Of a DNA stretch of 64,000 bases, positions 13,228-23,406 are shown one piece after another. The stretch comes from Hydractinia symbiolongicarpus (Eukaryota > Cnidaria > Hydrozoa > Anthoathecata > Hydractiniidae): positions 9,731,001-9,795,000 of the forward strand of contig NC_079875.1 in the NCBI RefSeq assembly GCF_029227915.1. The letters run 5' to 3'. The translations under genes were made by a program, and so were the position numbers. How positions within the stretch are numbered: position 1 is the first letter of the stretch; each line of letters begins with the position of its first letter. The notes beneath the pieces were generated by a model. The model did no database searches, was not told the origin of the DNA, and worked only from the letters and a program-made list of their open reading frames with translations.

Positions 13228-16200
13228 CCATCAAAAAGTTCGTATAGACGGATACAGCGAATATTGATCGATAAGGCGCCTAATTCAATTTGTTGTTACC
13301 ACCGCGGAATTCTTGTTGCATTTTTGTGTGAATGAACAACACAGTCAACACAATGTAAAAACTCAGTCATAGAGCTACATATACACTACGAGAAAATAAC
13401 AGAAATAATTCAGCAAATAGTTTCCAACTTTCTTTTATAATCTTCCAGTTTTTATGCATTTTTTCTCAATTTTCCTAAAGTACAAGAATGTTTTACCAGA
13501 TCTCACTGAATCCTGGGGTAATATTAAATGTAACACAAAAGGGAAGGATTTCCAGTTCTGTGTCAATCCGGGGATCGATATTAAATGTTACACCAAAAGC
13601 CTCTGACTCCAAGCAAAAAACAATAAAGATCTGAAATGAACACTGAGCCAACCTTCCTTGACGTCGAATCGTTCTGCTTTAACGAAATTGCCACTAGATT
13701 CATTGTCATCTAACTTCGAAAATTTGTGCCGCGACGCTTCGTGCAGAAGTTCAGCTTTTCGCTTTAGATCATTCAGACGACTCCTTTCTTTCGTCTTTGA
13801 TCGTTTGATAGCATCTTTATCACAAGTCCATCGTTCCTGCAGAAAAATTGATGAATTTTGAATTAGTTTGATTATAACGATAGAAAAAATGGGATTCGGT
13901 AACAAATATATACCTAAGATGTTTTTCAAAATTTGTTTCTTTTTCGTTTATTTCGCGAAATTTAACGCCAGCGAAATGGAGCGCTCACAGCACCGTGACA
14001 CACTCACTACAAGCCCCCAACACGGTTGTGCAACACACGGCCTACCTACAAGCGCTCAACTTGCCCTTCAACGCCGAGTCACACAGTTACTTGTAACTTA
14101 AACCGGTGTCTGTTTAATATCAAGGAACATTGAGCAACACTGGCATTCAAACGTTAAGACTACGGACAAGCACGTTTAAATGAAAACTGGCCTTCAGATA
14201 AATATTGGAGTAATTTTATTCACGTTTAGCTTGTCCAAAAAATCATTACAAGTACCGAGGTTGTATTTCTACACAAAGAAGGTCTGACAAAAAGTAAAGT
14301 TTTTTAAAACTTAAATAATTGTGTAATTTCTTCATCTTCTCAAAAATAAATACACATTGTTTTAAGCATATCGATTATACCCATTATGAAAGTTCAGAAC
14401 ACACAAATAATCCAATATTCGCAAAGTTTTACTGCACAACACATGAAATACAAATAACAAGTCAGGAGTAAAACTTCTCGTGTAAATTTGTACTTACTTC
14501 TGGATTCGGTAAATGCAAATCTGGCTCACCATAATAATCTTAAACAAAGACAAATAAAAACCATTGAAGTTAAAAGCTGAAGAGCGAGAGAGTTAGGCCA
14601 CAGACTTGGAATTAAAAGCTTGCAGGTTCAAAACACATTTTTAAGGTAGTGTGGGCAATTCAATGGCTCGTTTACAGTAAAGTTCAACGCTAAATCAACT
14701 ATCGAAGAAATATGCTAATTCCTAACCTTCTCCATCCTCATTATTGCTTCTGCACCTGCTCCAAATATAATAACGATCAACGTCTCCTAAAGAAAGCTGG
14801 TCATGGATTATCCATAACTTTAATTACAAAGTTGACACAAATGAAATATACAAAATCAATTACTAAAATTCCGACTTCGTTTTATGAAAGAAGGTAGGAG
14901 TCAATGCAACTCGACTGTTCGCAATATTAGTCGTATTTTGCCTGTTTTTTAGGCAAAAACCGGGTCGCGCTAAATCACGCACGAAATCTTCAAATGCGAT
15001 ATATTTTTATCAACGTTTTTCACGGGCTAAGAACTATCTGTAATATAATACTTAACTTTCCGTCCGTCAGCTTGAAATGGTAAGTTTTTACAATTTGTTT
15101 ACGATTTACGATTTGTTTTTTAGTGAATCTATAAACCCGACTTTCCGTCAGTGAACTCAAAATGGCACCTGCAAGCAGCTATAAGAACATTCCTGTAAAT
15201 AATTTCCCGTGGGTGTATTTTAACAGGCTAACGACCAGTATATTTACTGATTCAAAAATTATTCCCTGATTTTTTCATATATTTTTTATATTTAAATTGC
15301 ATTATGTTTATTGACTAACAGATTTTAACAACATTTGTCTCTTTTTATGCAATGGATAACTTTTTTTTAAAATATCGTTTTTTATGTTCTGTGGCAACCC
15401 TGAATTATTATTCTGTTATTATGTTATATTATTCAGTTCTGGGGACCACGGATCGAATCCCGCTCACTGCTTGGCAGTATGTTAGTGATAAACAAAGTAG
15501 TTCTTCTTCAATATGACTTACACGCATTATACTCGCCCGTCATGGTCAGAGGTCTGATCGGAGTAAAGCATTCTCTGTTGAAAATGAAATACGGATGTGC
15601 TATGATAAATATTCACCTATATGTATACACACCATCCGGATAAACTATCTGAGTTCATCACTAACATATTGCCGCACGTAGTGTAGTGGGTTCGTCTGCG
15701 GCTCCCAGTTCTGGGAACCGCGGATCAAATCCCGCTCACTGCTTGTGATAAACAAAGTAGTTCTCCTTCAATATGATTTTATATTCACAAGCAGACCGGT
15801 TTAAAAACGGTTTCAAGCCTACCTCTATGTGGATTCGGATTACCCGTGACTGGTAAATCAAGGACAGTGGATGTCTCGATTTCTCCAAGTTTGATTCGAA
15901 TACCAGCATGCTCTCGAACAGCACGGAATATGCAAAAGTGAGAGTCTTCAAGCAGTATACCTAAAACAAGATTTGGTTTTTTATAACATTTACAAGAATT
16001 TTAAGGTGAATCTGGCGGGGTGAATCATGGGAGTTTCCAGTTTTAGTTTGCAATCTTAAGCATATATCGAAAAGACTTCAACAACGAAAAAATCACAAAA
16101 AATCAAAAGAAAAACAAACAAACAAATAAACAAACAAACACATAAAAAAAAGCGCGAAAATGACTTTATTAATATAACAGGTGCAAAAATCACTTTAGCA

Positions 16201-19200
16201 TGACAATAGGCATAAACACAATATTATGCAAATTATAAACTACAAAATGTGAATAAAAAACAAAGCATTTACCAGTATTGAATAACCTGTGTTTAAACAT
16301 TGACCCAGGAAGCCTCCAAGGACGGTCATCAGTTGTTACTAAATGTTTATTTTGAACTTCTCTTTTGGATAATTCATTCTTGCAGATATTCTAAAGAAAG
16401 TTGTTCTGTTATTTAAAAACTTTTAAAAAAATAATGATGCAAAAAATACTTAAAAATAGCATAATCATAACTCAAAGTCATATTGAAGAAAACTACTTCA
16501 CTCATCACTAGCATGCTGTCTATCAGCAAGCCGGATTCGATCCGTGGTCCCAAGAACTGGGAGCCACAGACGAACCCACTACACTACTTGCGCCAATATG
16601 TTAGTAAGGAATTTTATTAGTTTATCTGGATGGTGTGTATACATAGGTGAATCTTTATCACGGATGTTTCATAATAAAGATTCACCTATCATGAATAAAG
16701 CTTGCCAAGATAATGGACGGAAATGTTTCCTTTTTGTAGTTATTACTAACAAATAATGTGCTGTGGCTAAGACGAAGAATAATAGAACTACCTACAGCTG
16801 AAGAGATCTGCAATACAAAAAGAACGGTAGCTATTATATTACCGATTGCATCACTGCATAAAACGTATATATCGCTACACAAAGATATTGCTACAGATAT
16901 TTGTGGTACAAGATAATGTACATCAAATAAAATGCAAATTTTGACAAAAAGACGAGATAAAACTTACCTTTAACCTCAGCAATTCTTTAGGAAGTTCTTT
17001 AACAAATATCTCATTCCAACGATCATCATACTTGTATAAAAAAGTAAACAATTCCTTCATTGAATCCATGGTCATCTCACTAAGAAGACGCACATCTTTA
17101 TCAAGCCATTTATCAATATGTTTGGTCATACTCTCTATATTTAATGGGATTAATTTACCACTGATTATTTGACCGAAGTACATAGCAAGTGTGTTCCCTA
17201 CTGGTGCAAATGATTCGTCACTACATGAGCGTTGTAACATTACGTACACATCATCTCTACAAAAGTAGAAAAAAAAACTGTGCTTTAGTGAAACTTCTTT
17301 TTTAAGCAGTGCATGGCCAGCTACACCTTGGGACTTTTTTGGTTTCTGTTCATCTTTTTTGTAATGTTTTTGTTTTTCTTTTTGCATAAAACTAAACATA
17401 ACCAGTTTGGCGAACTCTCAGCTTCGAACAGAGAAAGACAGAAAAACAAACAACAAATCTTACCCCATATCATGATCATGTAAAAGAAATATTCCAGAAC
17501 AACTACGAACGCATGGTAAAGCAGGATTAGGAAAATAGAGGTCATGACAACTTTCTGCTTTCAAATAAATTTGAAGAGACGGTGAACACACTCTGTAGGA
17601 ACTAGTCAGACCAATAACACGATGACCTAAGAATAAAAAATGTCAATACTTGTCTTTTATACACCTCCAATTTTTGTCTAAAGTTTAAGAGAATTAAAAA
17701 TAAATATACCCATTCACTTGCCTGGCATAATTTCTACATCCCGCTTTCTGTTTCGACAGTGTAAAGTTTTTTTTTCGCAATACATTCGTATAGAGAATTC
17801 ATTATTTCCCACAGTCACAATATCCTTGTCCTCGAAAGACACTTCACCCATTGATAAATCTGTCTTATCTTTGAGAGCAACTCCAAGAATAGCTGGTTCT
17901 CTTAACAACAGTTCATTAAGGCTGTCTGGTTCTCTAGAAAAGACAAAGAGGTGCTTTTTAGCTAGCATACTTTGATCTAATATAAGTAAATAAAATTTTA
18001 TAAATCGATGGATTCTCTTCAGATTCTTGTCTGTTCTTTAAAAAATTATTTCGCAAAGGCAGAGGAAAAAAAGTTTCATACTGTGTTTGCTTAACAATCA
18101 TCTTTTTATCTTCTTCACTTAAGTTGTCACCAGTGAGTGTCAGTATATCTTTATAATGTGTCAGCACCCAGCCTCGCCATTGACTTGGCGCATGCGAAAA
18201 AGGAGTAGCTTTCAATCCCCAAGGTATGTAAGAGCGATGTCGATGGAAACGAATTTTATTCATCATATCAGTATCTTTGACTGCATCAGAATGTCCCAGG
18301 AATTTTAAAACTTCCATAGCTATAGATTGCCTGGCTTCATTTGCTGTATTGAAAGTATAGGAAGATTCAAACAGCTTTCCATCGAAATAACAAACTCCAA
18401 TGTACTGTTTACCTATGATTGTAAGAGAATAAATACGATGGAAAAAAACACAGCTTAAACAAAACTATTCTATACTGCCAATTGTTTACAGTATTAGCAT
18501 TATGCCAGACAAACCAGAAAATACAGAGATATGGTAGGAAAATTATTTTTCAAAAAAATTGCAAAGATTGTCATAAAACTAGAATAATATTTATATATAT
18601 ATACCTTGTACTTCTTTTGCATGACATGTTGGTATCTGCATTGCGTACTGTCCTGCAATAATATTCAATAGAGTTGTACATATCTTTGCACGTGGGATGT
18701 TGTTTGGTGCAAAATTAACTGAATGACCTCCTTTATACTTTTGTATGGTAAATTGGTCTTCATTTGTAAAGTATTGTAAATAACCAAGTTCTCGCAAACA
18801 CACTTCTGCTGAACTTTGTTCAGCTTGCTTTTTTGTTTGCATTAAACCTAAAAGTCATAAGTAACAACATTTAACAAAATTTGATATACATCAATTCTTG
18901 TGCTAATGAAAAATTCCACCTCAATTATGGATTAAGAGTGTCGGTGGCTGGTCTAGAAATTAATTTTAGCAGTTTTGAAAGTTTTTAATAATATCAATAT
19001 CATATCCTGTGGGAAGGTACTGCATTAGGAACTTGACCACATGACCAACATTTCCCATTTGGCTGTACAAAGAAATGTTTAGTCCTCCAATTTAGCATCA
19101 AGTTAGCATAAATTTTAGTGAACAATGCAATAACTTTACCTTAAGGAAAGAAATTTTTTAGAACTTATTTTCGCAACTGAGCCAGCCAAATAGAATATAT

Positions 19201-20561
19201 TTGCAGAACATATTTTGATATTGAAAACTCCTGTGCAACTAACATTTGTGATTGGAATACTTTTTTGTGGAAAATTGATATAAACTTTTGATATCAAATA
19301 TATATTACAACAAACATGATACCGGGACCAAATATGAAGTAAAATACATCCCAAGACAGAATTATACCTCACTCAATGTCTTCAGAAAATTCAAATTATT
19401 TTGCATTACACAGTTTTTTTTAAAATTTGCAATTTGCTCTTAAAAAAATGAAGTTCTAGAAACATTAGTTTTGGGAATAACGGTCTAAAATCACAAAATT
19501 GCAAAGGTAAACTCCACAAAAAAATTTTTAACATAGTAAAATGTCATTTTAGTCCAAGGAAAGTTGATCTTCTGGTTAGCGCCACATTCACCTACCTTTT
19601 TGCTAGCTGACGACTGCTTTCAGTGCAATATCATGAAATATTAAATTTTGCATATCTTTTTTTTTTCAACTTTTGACAGAGGTGTTTTTAAAGGTTATTA
19701 TTAAAAAGGTATGTTTTGTCCCAAAATTACTCTTTTTTTCAGATTTTCAATGGCTAGATCAATTCTTTTAAATTTTCCAGGTTTTTTACATCAGTTTTGA
19801 TGGTGGAAAATTAGTGCTTCGTTCCTAATTTAATGAAAACCAAAAGGTATGGTGAATGATACAGACTGAAAGGGTGTAAGCTATGAAAAGTCTGGCACAT
19901 CTGCCATTTTTTTATCGAAAAATATATATGGAGTATATATACTTTTTGAATATAAAACCTTTTTTGGCTTAAAAAATAAATAATATTGCATGTGCAATAA
20001 TTACATACCTAAGCTGTTAAAGGTTTGACCATCAAATTTAACACTTCCAAACCATCCTTTTAAACCATTTTCGACAGCCGAGTGAGATTGGAATATTGGG
20101 TAATCTTTTTTATTATCTTGCGCATGATGATGCAGAAGACTTTTAAAGAGGATAGCTAACATTTCATCAGTTAGATATTTGTAAACCTCAGTAATGGAAG
20201 ACACAGCAATTGCATCGGTTGGTTTGTGTGCTATTGTTTTGTGATGTGGATAATTCTTTGGAGCTGCAGTTAAAGATTCCTTGGCGTGGTTTGGGAGATT
20301 TGCCGAGCTAGAATTAAGAATTCTTAAATTTAAAGCGTCACAGGCCAGTTTCGCAGCTTCCATTTCTGCTAGTTTTTTTGTCCTGTATGCCTGTTTTGTT
20401 GAAAATGATTGTGATGCCACTGACAATGTGCAAAAAAAATGAGCACCCTTCATGTTTGATTCAGGCCAGCAATGATACTGTGGTGGATCTATGTGGATAT
20501 GCTGTGTATATTCGTTCACCAGTTGTTTTTCATTCCGTTGCAATGTTGGAGTGAAAGACAT
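12724..20561 (-). CDS. Triple dsRBD protein with C-terminal degenerate Nudix-like domain
   Basis: Eleven minus-strand exons: 20561-20009, 18847-18605, 18412-18131, 17976-17722, 17626-17464, 17256-16968, 16390-16273, 15960-15823, 14538-14498, 13836-13653 and 12896-12724. Joined, they give 812 residues in a single frame. Three dsRNA-binding domains are recognisable. The first is near residues 10-80 (TKKLAEMEAAKLACDAL). The second is near 130-215 (FDGQTFNSLGLMQTKKQAEQ, AEVCLREL). The third is near 230-300 (YFDGKLFESSYTF, ARQSIAMEVLKFLG). The C-terminal third looks Nudix-like: a strand GIFLLHDHDMGDDVYVMLQR, a long insertion, PWRLPGS, then AVREHAGIRI, and finally TPSQHREVIHDECRWFTVSEA. The Nudix helix lacks the usual RExxEE glutamates, so hydrolysis is doubtful. 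One intron (exon 4-5) uses a GC donor (CCAG|GCAAGT). The exon 3 donor at 18130 is the least certain. Plausible roles are RNA sensing or small-RNA processing, but this is inference. Confidence 0.7.
13108..13227. repeat. (AAAT)n microsatellite
   Basis: An AAAT/TAAA tetranucleotide run of about 120 bases is interrupted twice by TTTCTTGAAA. It lies in the last intron of the dsRBD/Nudix gene. Confidence 0.95.
15431..15785 (+). mobile_element. tRNA-derived SINE, family I, tandem copies A and B
   Basis: Two overlapping units share the segment CGGATCRAATCCCGCTCACTG. The second unit has a full tRNA-like head at 15665-15735: an A-box-like TAGTGTAGTGGG and a B-box-like GGATCAAATCC. The shared body includes TATACTCGCCCGTCATGG and TATACACACCATCCGGATAAA. 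The pair sits in an intron of the dsRBD/Nudix gene. Further copies at 16495-16690 and 28757-28899 confirm a dispersed family. Confidence 0.7.
16495..16690 (-). mobile_element. tRNA-derived SINE, family I, copy C
   Basis: The minus strand carries the same tRNA head (CAAGTAGTGTAGTGGGTTCG, B box GGATCGAATCC) and flanking body as 15431-15785. One end contains an extra inverted repeat, ATAGGTGAATCTTTAT against ATAAAGATTCACCTAT. It sits in the intron between exons 6 and 7 of the dsRBD/Nudix gene. Confidence 0.7.
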
Positions 20562-22110
20562 TTTCTTCTAAAAATAAAAAATTAATAGCTGCTTCCAGTC
20601 TATTTGAAGACAGAATATCATGTCATAAATGAACACTTATTGTGATTTACTGAAAACTACAATGTTTAAAAATGCAAGATTTTGCAGCATTAATAAAAAA
20701 CTCCGTGAAAATGATGGCAAAGTATAATAATTTGCCACGAAATGTTAAAAATGTGCATACATTTTTTATTTTATATGAAATAATGCTAACACTTCATTCT
20801 GCAACTAAAAAAGATGTCTTAAAGAAGCGAAGCATTTTATCTTGTCTCTGAAACTGTCTCCACAATAATTTCACCTTTTATAAGAATTGTAACGATCATG
20901 ATTATTTCAAAATGGTATAATCATTTTTTATAATCCTTTACAGATCGTTTTAAGAAACAAACTTAAAATGATTTACAATGATTAAGTCAGAATTATTTTA
21001 CCCTTGTAAAAACAACATGAAGTAAAAGTTAATGGGAAACATTTTCAAAATTATTTTAAACAAATCCATTAAGGAAATCTACATCAATCTCGTTTTGATA
21101 GTTTTTAAACAATCTCCAGCAATGTTTCGCCTCTATTGGATGGTTCTGAAATAAACTATGAGAAAAATATTTGCATAATGAGTTATGTTGGAAGCAATTT
21201 TAAAAGAATTTGAACTGTAACAAATTGACAAGTGTTGAAGCAAATTGACATTGATCTTTTTTAAACGGTTTAAAAACGGATGGGAAACAAAGTTTCAAAC
21301 AATGTTTTGGCAACGAAACAATTTATTTTAGAATGAAATGAAATAACAACGGCAACGTTTTGTTTAAAAAACAACAAAATTTTAAAAAATGGTCAAGTTT
21401 GTGTGGAAATTTATATGCAGCAAATATTTTTAAAGGATTATGGACATTTGTTATTTGTATAGACATGACATTTGCGACCAGGAGAATAACAACCCATGCT
21501 TTGTCCTAATATAAAATATCTGGCCAGCTAGCTAACTATAAAAAAGGACTGACCCATCCAGCCTTTCCAGATAGCTATATACCCTTAAGGTGACAGTAAC
21601 CTTTTGTTTTTAGCCGTCCAAATAGATGGAGTCGCTATTGAGATCAGAGTTCGTTTTACTTTATGCACCATATTTGTTGTTAATAACATTTTTCTTTAAT
21701 AACTATGTCATTTCTTTCTGTATAATACATGGAATCACAATCCCAATATTTACTTGCGCACGCATCTAAGTGATTACGTAATGCCCGATGCGCGCGCAGA
21801 AATGGAGGTAAAAATGTAAACAAACTAAGCCGAAAAGTTACCTCCATTTCTGGAAAAACACAGCACTGTGATTGAGTGTATCTAACAACTAATTTGGCAG
21901 AAATAATTAATTAGCATTTTAATTTAAGCAGGAATTGTTGAAACCGAATAATTTTGGTGATAGATAATAATTTTAGCATAAAATTGTGAAAGTGTTATAA
22001 AAGACAAAATGTAGATTTAGAGTCTGAAAATAACCTTCGCAACTAATTTAAGGAACAAATATTTCCAATTTTTAAAAGAGTTACTGCCACTTTAAGCTAG
22101 AAAGATGGGG
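20562..22110. other. Upstream flank of the dsRBD/Nudix gene
   Basis: This AT-rich spacer should contain the dsRBD/Nudix promoter. A splice-acceptor-like tract (TTATTTTTAG) lies just before the start codon, so a noncoding 5' exon is possible. I see no other gene. Confidence 0.35.
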
Positions 22111-22114
22111 AAGA

Positions 22115-22235
22115 TGACTCCGTAGCGTAGTGGCTACATGGCGCCTTGCTTAGTGGTTATGACTCTTGCACTTGGTTTCCCTTCCTTGCAGTGATTCAAT
22201 ATTGAGCAAGATACAGATACAGATACAGATAATCT
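22115..22235 (+). mobile_element. Possible tRNA-like SINE with (GATACA)n tail
   Basis: ACTCCGTAGCGTAGTGGCTA resembles a Pol III A box, and a degenerate B-box-like TGATTCAATATT follows. The unit ends in a (GATACA)n tail at 22209-22232. No second copy was seen in the window, so the call is tentative. Confidence 0.35.
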
Positions 22236-22390
22236 TTTCTGGGAATTAAAGTTTACATAAATTAAACTGAATAAATACAAGAAGTATTAATAAACTATCA
22301 CAACCAGCAGGGTACCTCTCAAAACAGCCCGGAGGCCAGTTAAAAGATGCGAGTAGGACCCTGTAAAATCTCTGAACTAGTTCTGGGTTG

Positions 22391-22462
22391 CATGAAGAAA
22401 AAGAAGAAAAAGAAAAAGAAGGAGGAGAAGAAGAGTGGGAAGAAGAAAAAGAAGACAAAAAG
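22391..22462 (+). repeat. Purine-only GAA/AAG-rich tract
   Basis: About 70 bases are almost entirely purine on the plus strand, made of AAGAAG and AAAAAG units with one GGAGGAG patch. It follows the 3' end of a minus-strand LINE remnant. Confidence 0.85.
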
Positions 22463-22479
22463 CTGGTGTTGATATACCC

Positions 22480-23398
22480 GTACTAGTTTAAATGAATTGT
22501 TCAAGAAAATAGTTCTTAAGATTAATTTTAAATACATTAAAAGATTGCGAGTTTTGAATTTGAAAAGGAAGACTGTTCCAGAGAACTGGACCAGAAACCC
22601 TAAACATATTGCCACCATAGTTTACAAGGTTAGACCTGTTATGATGAAGTGTAAGTAGGTCAGAAAATTGATAGGTGCTTCTTGTGATAGAGTACGGTAG
22701 ATAAAATTAGCAAAATGCAGTTTGAATACATCTTTAACTTTCAAAATGCGCAGTTCTTTAAAAAGCCGATTAGTTGGAGGTAATGGGAATACAAAGTTCC
22801 GAAATAGTTTTTCTATGTCAATATCAGTGCGAATTTTCACAGGTTTACCGTTTGCTTCGAAGTACAGAAAATACGCTTCGTTTTGATAGCGAAATGAATG
22901 AATTTCTCCATTTCTCTACATTTCCATCCTAAACGTTCGAAGTATTGATTAAGGTTGTAATTAATAAAAACTTTAAAATCAGTATCAAAGCCCAACTCAG
23001 ACGTCTTCACATTTCCAAGTCGATTTCTGGTTACTTTCGAGAGAGCTTCTTCTCAAAATTTACGGTTTACAAACCTTACAAATACTTTTTTTTCGTTGGT
23101 TCTCTTCTCGATATCTTTCCCATCAATAACAACATTCACTTTATTTAAAACATCTACAACGAACAGTTCAAGGTCTTTATCAGCTATATCTAGAGAAACT
23201 CCACTCATTTCTACGTTGTTTCGGCTAATGTACTGGTTGTTTATTTCGACGTCCGGTAAACATGATTCCAGGAACTCGACGCGTTCTTGTAGTTTTTTGT
23301 TAGCATCAACTAGGTTTTTGATGAGAACATCTCTTATTTAAAGAACATCATTTCGTATGGTTGTTGTAGCTTCATTTATATCCTTGAATCCTTTGGTC
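22480..23398 (-). mobile_element. Old LINE remnant: ORF1-like protein fused to RT C-terminal end
   Basis: Reading leftward from 23398, the minus strand encodes a coiled-coil segment (LVDANKKLQERVEFLES) and an RRM-like part (KVFVRFVNRKF). An ORF1 C-terminal module follows (NGEIHSFRYQNEAYFLYFEA, then NGKPVKIRTD). At about 22795 this joins directly to the extreme C-terminus of a LINE reverse transcriptase (GPVLWNSLPFQIQNSQSF). The endonuclease and RT core are therefore deleted. In-frame stops and a frameshift show that it is dead. The ORF1 continues on the far side of the younger RTE insertion at 26849-26950. Confidence 0.7.
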
Positions 23399-23406
23399 AT
23401 GTTAGT

